From: Lachnospiraceae bacterium
Lineage (GTDB): Bacteria; Bacillota; Clostridia; Lachnospirales; Lachnospiraceae
Length of the DNA: 22,906 nucleotides
Direction of reading: 5' to 3'
Assembly: GCA_017477005.1 (NCBI GenBank)
Contig: JAFUXY010000507.1
Span: 1 to 22,906, forward strand
The notes under the pieces were generated by a model, which did not search any database, was not told where the DNA came from, and saw only the letters and a list, made by a program, of their open reading frames with translations. A program made the translations under genes and the position numbers. This document shows positions 1-9,588 of the stretch, piece by piece; within the stretch, counting starts at the first letter, position 1, and every line of letters starts with the position of its first letter.

Positions 1-2303
<2,303 letters not shown>

Positions 2304-2309
2304 CGCATA

Positions 2310-2338
2310 TTGTTTTTTTCGCTCGGATGTGGTATAGT
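2310..2338 (+). promoter_or_regulatory. Sigma-A promoter for the secG transcript
   Basis: TTGTTT (2310-2315) and TATAGT (2333-2338) are separated by exactly 17 bp, with a TGG extended -10 just before the -10 box. It lies in the gap after the upstream gene and points to secG. Transcription would start near 2345, leaving a leader of about 165 nt. The tmRNA promoter at 6083 has the same design. Confidence 0.6.
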
Positions 2339-2389
2339 TTCTGATAGTGTGCATTCAAGCAGCAAAAAAGAGACGTATGGCACGCCTGC

Positions 2390-2465
2390 GTTGGAGGAGT
2401 AGGAGCCTAGTACTGTCCAACGAACACGAAGTGTGAGTTGATGACAGCACTGGCAATCCGACAAC
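2390..2465 (+). promoter_or_regulatory. Structured 5' leader of secG, unknown class
   Basis: The 207-bp gap between the GDPD-like gene and secG contains a promoter and then a stretch rich in inverted repeats. GTTGGA (2390-2395) pairs with TCCAAC (2416-2421). ACAC-GAA-GTGT (2424-2434) forms a triloop hairpin. GTTGAT (2437-2442) can pair with ATC and CAAC (2456-2465). I find no tRNA T-loop, no T-box core and no riboswitch core that I recognise, and no convincing reading frame. It could be a cis-regulatory leader or a small RNA; the identity is open. Confidence 0.35.
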
Positions 2466-2510
2466 AGAGTAGGTCAGATATTACTTGTGGTAATAGAGGA
2501 GGTATTTGAA

Positions 2511-2747
2511 ATGTTGAAGACGGCGTTGATGATTGTGTTCATCCTTGTCAGTATCGCTCTCACGGTGATTATCCTGTTTCAAGAGGGAAAATCAGCCGGG
2601 TTGGGTTCTCTGAGTGGAAGCAACACGGAGACCTATTGGAGCAAAAACAAGGGCCGGTCGAGAGAAGGAGTGCTGATTCGGGCGACGACCGTTTTGGTGG
2701 TTTTGTTCTTTGTATTGGCCGCTGTCCTTTGTATAGGCAGCTTATGA
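2511..2747 (+). CDS. secG: Preprotein translocase subunit SecG
   Basis: SecG is the small third subunit of the SecYEG channel in the cytoplasmic membrane and assists SecA-driven export. The 78-residue product has two hydrophobic segments (about 2-24 and 54-76) flanking a polar loop with the conserved LFQEGKSAGLGSLSGSN and a following ETYWSKNKGRS segment, the usual SecG arrangement and length. The ATG at 2511 is chosen because GAGGAGG lies 8-9 nt upstream; an upstream GTG at 2487 would place that site inside the coding region. The gene has its own promoter at 2310 and an intrinsic terminator at 2772-2804. In many Firmicutes secG is followed by rnr and then smpB; here smpB follows directly. Confidence 0.93.
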   Translation: MLKTALMIVFILVSIALTVIILFQEGKSAGLGSLSGSNTETYWSKNKGRSREGVLIRATTVLVVLFFVLAAVLCIGSL

Positions 2748-2771
2748 AAAAATGAGTTTGTTCAAAACTGG

Positions 2772-2804
2772 CGTCGGGAAGGTGGCTTTTCCCGGCGTTT
2801 TTTT
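2772..2804 (+). terminator. Intrinsic terminator after secG
   Basis: CGTCGGGAA (2772-2780) pairs with TTCCCGGCG (2789-2797) as a 9-bp stem with one G-T pair, followed at once by seven T (2798-2804). It separates secG from smpB. Confidence 0.85.
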
Positions 2805-2852
2805 ACAATTTCCATTCGTGCTTCGGCGGATGGATGGCAGGAGGGCAGCATT

Positions 2853-3317
2853 ATGGCGAAAACCAGCCGCAAATTGGTAGCCAACAACAAAAAAGCAAGT
2901 CATGATTATTTTTTTGAAGAGACCTACGAAGCCGGGATCTGTCTGGCGGGTACAGAGGTCAAATCCATGCGTATGGGGAAATGCTCGATCAAAGAGTCGT
3001 TCATCCGCATCGATCGAGGGGAGGCCTTCATCTACCAGATGCATGTCTCTCCCTATGAAAAAGGAAATATCATGAACAAGGATCCGATTCGACCAAGGAA
3101 GCTATTGCTGCACAAGTCGGAGATCCGAAAGCTATCGGGCAAGGTATCCCAGGCCGGATATACGATCGTGCCGGTAGAAGTCTATTTTTCGCATGGGATC
3201 GTGAAGTTAAAAATTGCTTTAGCAAAAGGAAAGAAGCTCTATGACAAGCGCCAGACCATTGCGAAAAAGGATATGCGAAGAGAAGCGGAAAGGGATTTCA
3301 AGATTCGGAATTTATGA
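2853..3317 (+). CDS. smpB: SsrA-binding protein SmpB
   Basis: SmpB binds tmRNA and brings it into the A site of stalled ribosomes for trans-translation. The 154-residue product matches the family throughout: KLVANNKKASHDYFFEETYE at the N-terminus, AGICLAGTEVKSMR, the HVSPYEKGN segment, RKLLLHKSEIRKL, and the basic C-terminal tail KGKKLYDKRQTIAKKDMRRE that enters the mRNA channel. The ATG at 2853 has AGGAGGG about 8 nt upstream. Its stop codon overlaps the start of the next gene in an ATGA, suggesting translational coupling to the binding lipoprotein. The RNA partner ssrA lies 2.8 kb downstream at 6131, with two signalling genes in between. Confidence 0.96.
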   Translation: MAKTSRKLVANNKKASHDYFFEETYEAGICLAGTEVKSMRMGKCSIKESFIRIDRGEAFIYQMHVSPYEKGNIMNKDPIRPRKLLLHKSEIRKLSGKVSQAGYTIVPVEVYFSHGIVKLKIALAKGKKLYDKRQTIAKKDMRREAERDFKIRNL

Positions 3318-4327
3318 TATTGAAAACAAGCAAAAAATATAAACAGGATTTCATTTGTTGTCTTTCTGTATTATTACTCTGTATAGGCCTGATGGCGGGC
3401 GGCTGCAGCTTTGAGGGCGAGGAGCGATCCGCCCAGCTGCAGATCCTTTTCTCGATGCAGGACACGGATGACGATTTTCGAAATTCCCTGACGGAAGCGG
3501 TGCAGAAGGCGGCGAAGGAGCAGGGAATAGAGCTCGATGTCGAATATTCGGGCGGTTCGGTGACGGCACAGATCGAGCAGGTGTGGGATGCGGAGAGTGA
3601 GGGCTACGATGCGGTGATTTGCTACCTGAGTGATCCGGACAGCGCGCTTCGGATAGAGGCGGTGGCCGGAGATATGCCTGTTATATTTGTAAGCAACAAG
3701 CCGATGGATGATTATCTGACGGCGGATCAATATATGTTTGTCGGCAGCCGGGAGGCAGAGGCCGGGACTTATCAGGCCGAGTACGTCTGGAACAAGCTGT
3801 CGAAGCCCAAAAAGCTGTCTGTCGTGATGTTGAAAGGAGAGCCGGGGCATTCCGGTACGATTGGGCGGACGAATGCGGTCTATCGGTTTTTTGAAGAAAA
3901 AAATGTGAAGTTGGATATAGCATACGAGGATTTTGCTTTTTGGTCGAAAGAGGAGGCCAGAAAACGGTTCAATCAGATCATAGAGGCCGGGAAACCCTTT
4001 GACGCCGTCTTTTGCAACAATGATACGATGGCAACGGGCGTAGTGGCGGCGATGAAGGAGCATGGAATTCCCACAGAGGAGATACCCGTGGTAGGGGTGG
4101 ATGCGACGCAGGCAGGCTGTCGCTCGATCTTGGAGGGCGGCATGCAGTTTACCGTATTTCAGTCTGCCAGCGGACAAGGATTGAAGAGTATTGAAACGGC
4201 GATTGCTTTGATAAAGACTGGTACGGCCGAGTCGGTAGAGGGCTTAGATGAGGATGGACTTTGCGTATGGGTGCCCTTTGAACCGGTGGACGCGTCCAAT
4301 GTCTCTGATTACTATCAGGAGAAGTAG
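3314..4327 (+). CDS. Galactose/ribose-type periplasmic binding lipoprotein
   Basis: This is a substrate-binding protein of the type I (LacI/MglB-like, Peripla_BP_4) fold. A signal sequence with hydrophobic core (residues about 14-28) ends at a lipobox, MAGGC, predicting lipid attachment at Cys31 and display on the outer face of the membrane. The mature part shows the family pattern: an N-terminal strand (QLQILFSMQDTDDDFRNSL), the middle segment VMLKGEPGHSGTIGRTNAVY, the hinge-side AVFCNNDTMATGVVAAMKEHGI, and PVVGVDATQAG. The length, 337 residues, is usual. No ABC permease or ATPase gene is nearby; the neighbours are smpB (4-bp overlap) and, 3 bp downstream, a Cache-GGDEF gene, so a sensory rather than transport role is inferred. 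The ligand is unknown; a sugar is likely. Confidence 0.85.
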   Translation: MILKTSKKYKQDFICCLSVLLLCIGLMAGGCSFEGEERSAQLQILFSMQDTDDDFRNSLTEAVQKAAKEQGIELDVEYSGGSVTAQIEQVWDAESEGYDAVICYLSDPDSALRIEAVAGDMPVIFVSNKPMDDYLTADQYMFVGSREAEAGTYQAEYVWNKLSKPKKLSVVMLKGEPGHSGTIGRTNAVYRFFEEKNVKLDIAYEDFAFWSKEEARKRFNQIIEAGKPFDAVFCNNDTMATGVVAAMKEHGIPTEEIPVVGVDATQAGCRSILEGGMQFTVFQSASGQGLKSIETAIALIKTGTAESVEGLDEDGLCVWVPFEPVDASNVSDYYQEK

Positions 4328-4330
4328 GCA

Positions 4331-6058
4331 GTGAAGTACGACAAAGAGGGAATGAGATCCCAGATAAAAACCCGGATCAAATCCGATGTGTTTGATTCAA
4401 TCAAGGGAAAATATACCATCTTTTTGGTCATGGGGGTCGTGTTGACAAGCTTCCTGGTTGGCGGAATCGGCGTGCTGCTGATGTACCACAAGGTACAGTA
4501 TGATACGGCGGAGATGATGAATCTGCATTGCCGCGAGGAAGCCGATATCGTCAACGATGCGCTCAACAGCACCAGGCAGTCTGTGATTTTTATGCAGCAG
4601 TATGCGCAGCGGCAGCGCTTCGAGTTGGAGGATTTGATCAAACGAGAAACCCGCCAAGAGGAATTCTGTTCTTCTCTGGCGGAAATGTTTGAGGGGGTGG
4701 CTCAGGGTACGGAAGGGGCTATTGATTATTATTTCCGTTTCAACCCGGAATTTTTTTCGCCGAAGGCTGGCTTTTTGTATACGCGGGAAATGGCCCACAA
4801 AACGATCAGCAAGGGCTATATCGAGGTGGAGGTGACGGACTTTTCCCAATACGATCCCTCGGACGACAGAGTCAAATGGATGTATGAACCGATTGAACAG
4901 GATAAGGGCATGTGGATTGCTCCCTATTGGAGTACAAACTTAAAAATAAATATTATTTCCTATGTGGAGCCGGTGCGCCTGTCGGGGCGGATTGTCGGCG
5001 TCGTAGGGATGGATGTGGATTTTGATCATGTACTGAACACAGTCGTAAAGGGCAGGATGTATGACAGTGGGTATGCGCTGCTGATCGGAAAGGACGGGTC
5101 GGCGATCAAATTCGATGATCGAGGAGAGAATCAGGGCGAACAGGAAATAGGGAAGGATGAGGTCGCCTGTTTTTCAGACAGCCTAAAAAAATTCTCGAGC
5201 GGAAAGGAGATGATCGCCTACAATTACCAGAATGTCGAAAAACGAATGGTGTATTATACGCTGAATAACGCTATGCGGCTTGTGTTGGTGGCGGATGCGT
5301 ATGATATTTTTCTGCAGTTGGATATGATGATGCTGATGGGGTCTCTGGCGGCTCTTGTGGTGGCTGTGTTTTTGGCAATTATCGGATATCGTTTCACTCA
5401 GAGGCTGACGCTGCCTTTGGAGGAATTGGTGGACGTGGCCAAGATGGCGGGGGATGGGAATTTGAGCCTCACTATTCCGGGCATTGACCGCGTGGATGAG
5501 GTGGGGAAGCTCGCGAGAGCCTTTGAAGAAATGACGGAGCATCTGCAGCAATACGTGGATTATGTGCAGAATCTCGCCTACAAGGATGCGTTGACCGATG
5601 TGCAGAACAAGGCGGCCTACGATATGTCTATGGAGCAAATGGATGTGGATATCCGGATGGGGCGCGCGAAGTTTGCGATTATTATGATCGATCTGAACTA
5701 TTTGAAGCGCGTCAACGACACCTATGGGCATGAGGTCGGCAATCGTTATATTCTGACGCTTTGCCAGCGAATCACGGACGTGTTTGCTGTGGAGTCAGTC
5801 TACCGGATTGGCGGAGACGAGTTTGTAGTGCTGATTAAGGAAGCAGAGTACGAGCAGCGCGAAGAGCTTCTGAAAAAGCTGCAGGAAAAGCTTGAGCAGA
5901 ACTCGGAAAATGAACAAAAGCCGTGGGAGAATGTGTCGGCGGCTATCGGTGTGGCGGAATTTGATCCCGATGTGGATGATGGGCCGGACGAGGTGTTCAA
6001 GCGTGCCGATAAGGCGATGTATGCGAGGAAGCTCGAGATGAAGGCGGCACGGGAGTGA
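4331..6058 (+). CDS. Membrane diguanylate cyclase: dCache sensor, HAMP, GGDEF
   Basis: The product should make cyclic di-GMP from two GTP in response to an extracellular cue. Two membrane segments (about residues 28-52 and 333-356) flank a roughly 280-residue outside domain with the dCache signature (KGMWIAPYWSTNLKINIISY, then GRIVGVVGMDVDF). A HAMP linker (about 357-410) follows and then a GGDEF domain (about 415-572) with an intact catalytic GGDEF at 494-498 and the upstream IIMIDLNYLKRVNDTYGHEVGN segment. The product-inhibition site R-x-x-D normally ahead of GGDEF reads F-A-V-E, so feedback inhibition is probably absent. There is no EAL domain. The start is GTG at 4331, with AGGAG 9-10 nt upstream; an ATG at 4352 is a weaker alternative. 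It lies 3 bp after the binding-lipoprotein gene and the two probably form one sensing unit. Confidence 0.9.
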   Translation: MKYDKEGMRSQIKTRIKSDVFDSIKGKYTIFLVMGVVLTSFLVGGIGVLLMYHKVQYDTAEMMNLHCREEADIVNDALNSTRQSVIFMQQYAQRQRFELEDLIKRETRQEEFCSSLAEMFEGVAQGTEGAIDYYFRFNPEFFSPKAGFLYTREMAHKTISKGYIEVEVTDFSQYDPSDDRVKWMYEPIEQDKGMWIAPYWSTNLKINIISYVEPVRLSGRIVGVVGMDVDFDHVLNTVVKGRMYDSGYALLIGKDGSAIKFDDRGENQGEQEIGKDEVACFSDSLKKFSSGKEMIAYNYQNVEKRMVYYTLNNAMRLVLVADAYDIFLQLDMMMLMGSLAALVVAVFLAIIGYRFTQRLTLPLEELVDVAKMAGDGNLSLTIPGIDRVDEVGKLARAFEEMTEHLQQYVDYVQNLAYKDALTDVQNKAAYDMSMEQMDVDIRMGRAKFAIIMIDLNYLKRVNDTYGHEVGNRYILTLCQRITDVFAVESVYRIGGDEFVVLIKEAEYEQREELLKKLQEKLEQNSENEQKPWENVSAAIGVAEFDPDVDDGPDEVFKRADKAMYARKLEMKAARE

Positions 6059-6082
6059 AATATGGAAATGCTTGAAAAACTA

Positions 6083-6111
6083 TTGCATTTGGCGAAGCGT
6101 TGTGGTATAAG
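6083..6111 (+). promoter_or_regulatory. Promoter of tmRNA (ssrA)
   Basis: TTGCAT (6083-6088), a 17-bp spacer and TATAAG (6106-6111), with TGG extended -10. Expected start near 6118, about 13 nt before the mature tmRNA end at 6131, leaving a short leader for RNase P removal. Confidence 0.7.
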
Positions 6112-6130
6112 TTATTGATACATTTCAAAT

Positions 6131-6517
6131 GGGCTTGTACTGGTTTTGACGGGCGGACCGCGAAAGGGGAAAGCGTGCCGAGGATGATGGACACCTCGTA
6201 AATCCGACATCAAACAATAATTGCTAACGATTACGAAGCACCGGTTGCTCTTGCTGCCTGATCCTTGGATCAGAGTCAGATTCTCGCCGGATAAAACGAG
6301 AACTTAAGTCTATGAGGTATCGCCGCTGTATCCTCATAGGCCCAAACTAGCGGCTATATCGGGACAAGAAAGCTGTTGAAACACCGATGAATATTTCGTC
6401 AGCCGGGCAGGGTACTGTTGGTTTTCTACCAGCTCTGCTGCGTACCAAAAGAAAACTACGCACGTAGAAACACCTTGAGCCTCCGTTCGGACCGGGGTTC
6501 GACTCCCCGCAGGTCCA
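6131..6517 (+). ncRNA. ssrA: Transfer-messenger RNA (tmRNA)
   Basis: tmRNA rescues stalled ribosomes by adding a degradation tag to the unfinished protein. The ends form a tRNA-like domain: GGGCTTG (6131-6137) pairs with CAGGTCC (6510-6516), including a G-U pair at the third position, which is the alanine identity signal; A6517 is the discriminator. GGTTTTGACGGG near the 5' end is the conserved D-arm-like sequence and CGGGGTTCGACTCCCCG near the 3' end is the T arm. The mRNA-like part starts at 6223. CCA is not encoded (the DNA reads CTT) and must be added after transcription. Length, 387 nt, is usual for a one-piece tmRNA. It lies downstream of smpB and the two signalling genes, with its own promoter (6083) and terminator (6538). 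Confidence 0.96.
6223..6261 (+). other. tmRNA proteolysis-tag reading frame
   Basis: Resume codon GCT at 6223 begins the 12-codon frame ANDYEAPVALAA, ending in TGA (6259-6261). The ANDxxA start and ALAA end are the usual protease recognition features of clostridial tags; an uncoded alanine carried by tmRNA precedes it. Confidence 0.92.
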
Positions 6518-6537
6518 CTTCAAGGTACATTAGAAAA

Positions 6538-6573
6538 GGGAAGCAGGCAAATCGCTTGCTTCCCAATTTTTTT
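6538..6573 (+). terminator. Intrinsic terminator of tmRNA, probably bidirectional
   Basis: GGGAAGCAGGC (6538-6548) pairs with GCTTGCTTCCC (6554-6564, one G-T pair), followed by seven T (6567-6573). On the minus strand the same stem is followed by TTTTCT, so it can also end the convergent minus-strand transcript that reads out of the gene at 6635. Confidence 0.88.
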
Positions 6574-6593
6574 GAAAGGAATCATGGCTTTCG

Positions 6594-6619
6594 AGGAAAC
6601 GCTTTAATCAGCGTTTTCT
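6594..6619. repeat. Inverted repeat between two convergent genes
   Basis: AGGAAACGCT (6594-6603) and AGCGTTTTCT (6610-6619) form a 10-bp stem with a 6-nt loop. It lies just beyond the stop of the minus-strand gene. There is no clear T tract on the minus-strand side, so it may be a 3'-end stabilising stem working with the terminator at 6538 rather than a terminator itself. Confidence 0.5.
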
Positions 6620-6634
6620 TAAATTAGTGCGTCC

Positions 6635-7798
6635 TTACAAGGCCAGATCCACATGCTGTATGGAACCGGCGCCCTCGCCGCTTTCTCGCAGAAACAAGCC
6701 GGAGGATCGTACTATGCCGTTCAACTGGTGGTCGGACTCGTGGCTCTTTAGCGAAAATTCGGTGGACGCATGACCCAAATAAATAGCGCCGACATCGGCG
6801 GATTTCAGATCCAAAAGCTGATCTTCGCCGTCCTCGTTTTTGAACCAGATTTTGAGCTTGTCAAAGACATCATCATTTTCATCGATCCAACCGTTTCGAT
6901 CGTCGTCATACTGGGCAAGATCGGCAAAACCATCGCCGGATTTTGTGCCGAACAGCTCAGAGCCGTCGTTGATCTCGCCGTCCTCGTTTTTGTCGAGCGC
7001 CAGGAAGCCGGAGCCTTTCCCAAGGAGGGAGATGGAATCCTCTTTCCCGTCCGCGTCCAGATCAAACTGGAATTTCTGATCCGACACGCTGGCTACGTCT
7101 GCGCCAACATTGATCACGAGAGGATCACAGACATTTCGGGTCACGGGAGCGATATAGCGTTCATCAGTCCGTGTGTAATGCATAAATTCCCTGGACATCG
7201 AGAAATCCACGTTGAACGAAAGCTCCCTCCCGTCCTCAGTTTTGGCGATTCCCTGTGCGTTAAAGGACGTGAATTCACTTTCCGCTTCGAAGGTCTCCCT
7301 GCGGCTGACCAACACAGTGCCGCCTTTGTTGTTTTGACTGGCGCCGATGGCGGCCATCCGCATCCACGAGGTGTTTTGCGCGGAAGTATTTTGGCTCTGT
7401 CCGGCAGCGATGGCGGTCTGATCGTCAATATATTTCTCCAGCTTTTCGTAGACCTTGGGATTTTTGGAAATGCTTTTCAGGAATTGGAGCAGCGCCTTCA
7501 AAGTCGACATGGTCTTGTCCTGGTCGGGTGTCTTGGCAGTGTCTCCATTCGTTTGGGGAGCTGCCATTTCAAAAACCTGGGACTGCTCCTTTCCCTTTTC
7601 TGAGAGCTCGACCAAAGCCGCTGGTTTCTCATTCGGTTTTTCCTGTTGATCTCTGTTCGAGGATAGAGGATTTGCGTTCGTGGTAATATCCGGCGCTTGG
7701 CTGGCCGGTATCCGCACTCCTGCCAGAAAAGTACTTTGTGAGACCGAACGGCTTTGATGTGAGGAAGATAGGGAAATATTGCTGTTTGAAATCTTCAT
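6635..7798 (-). CDS. Calcium-binding-repeat protein of unknown function under sigma-28 control
   Basis: The 387-residue product has no signal peptide that I can see and a serine-rich start (MKISNSNISLSSSHQSRS). A helical region lies at about 100-150 (LKALLQFLKSISKNPKVYEK). The last third carries three acidic loop repeats of the EF-hand or RTX-linked type: FDLDADGKEDSISL, LALDKNEDGEINDGSELFG and QYDDDRNGWIDENDDVF, which should bind calcium. This last module occurs in many large surface or flagella-associated proteins; I do not recognise a named family. The start at 7798 has AAGGAGGT about 9 nt upstream; the reading frame runs on to 7894 but has no ribosome site there. A sigma-28 promoter at 7885-7912 places the gene in the motility or chemotaxis regulon by inference. 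It is transcribed towards the tmRNA terminator. Confidence 0.8.
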   Translation of the reverse strand: MKISNSNISLSSSHQSRSVSQSTFLAGVRIPASQAPDITTNANPLSSNRDQQEKPNEKPAALVELSEKGKEQSQVFEMAAPQTNGDTAKTPDQDKTMSTLKALLQFLKSISKNPKVYEKLEKYIDDQTAIAAGQSQNTSAQNTSWMRMAAIGASQNNKGGTVLVSRRETFEAESEFTSFNAQGIAKTEDGRELSFNVDFSMSREFMHYTRTDERYIAPVTRNVCDPLVINVGADVASVSDQKFQFDLDADGKEDSISLLGKGSGFLALDKNEDGEINDGSELFGTKSGDGFADLAQYDDDRNGWIDENDDVFDKLKIWFKNEDGEDQLLDLKSADVGAIYLGHASTEFSLKSHESDHQLNGIVRSSGLFLRESGEGAGSIQHVDLAL

Positions 7799-7884
7799 AA
7801 ATGCTACCTCCTTGTGCTGTTTTTTCCGGAAACCATCCTTGGAATCCGGGTGCTTTGGTGTGCAGACAAAATTCTCCATATAGT

Positions 7885-7912
7885 TTATCGGCATCCTTGT
7901 CCAAAACCTTTA
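7885..7912 (-). promoter_or_regulatory. Sigma-28 (SigD/FliA-type) promoter
   Basis: On the minus strand TAAA (7912-7909), a 16-bp spacer, and GCCGATAA (7892-7885). This is the flagellar sigma factor consensus (TAAA, 15-16 bp, GCCGATAA) with every box base matching. It lies about 87 bp ahead of the start codon at 7798. Confidence 0.75.
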
Positions 7913-7959
7913 TGGGAATACGGTTATTCTTTTTTTGTACAGAAATTTTGTTCGATTAC

Positions 7960-7988
7960 TATACATTTTAGACATTTTCCTTTATAAT
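7960..7988 (+). promoter_or_regulatory. Promoter of the GH1 glycosidase gene
   Basis: A perfect TATAAT (7983-7988) with a 17-bp spacer from a 4-of-6 -35 box, TATACA (7960-7965). It gives a leader of about 40 nt before the start at 8035. The surrounding 7799-8034 intergenic region holds this and the divergent sigma-28 promoter; I see no clear operator. Confidence 0.5.
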
Positions 7989-8031
7989 AGGTTGTTGTTT
8001 TTATCTATTGTTTTTTGGAAAAGGAGGGTAA

Positions 8032-9504
<1,473 letters not shown>

Positions 9505-9588
9505 AGTGTTTTTGTTCAGTCTGATGGAGAGTTTCATCCCGGGTGATCGAATGGTTACAAACGGGTTTCAGTAAAGGAGTATAAGGAT

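Noticed and set aside
2340..2480. A tRNA or known riboswitch in the secG leader
   Set aside because: No T-loop GTTCGA-type sequence, no acceptor pairing and no riboswitch core that I could recognise.
3374..4177. Minus-strand open frame of 267 codons opposite the binding lipoprotein
   Set aside because: Shadow of a well-supported gene; composition dominated by Arg, His and Leu; no domain.
6418..6627. Plus-strand 69-codon frame
   Set aside because: It lies largely within the tmRNA 3' half and its terminator.
6770..7603. Plus-strand open frame of 277 codons opposite the calcium-loop gene
   Set aside because: The minus-strand gene has a strong ribosome site, a sigma-28 promoter and recognisable repeats; this frame has none of these.
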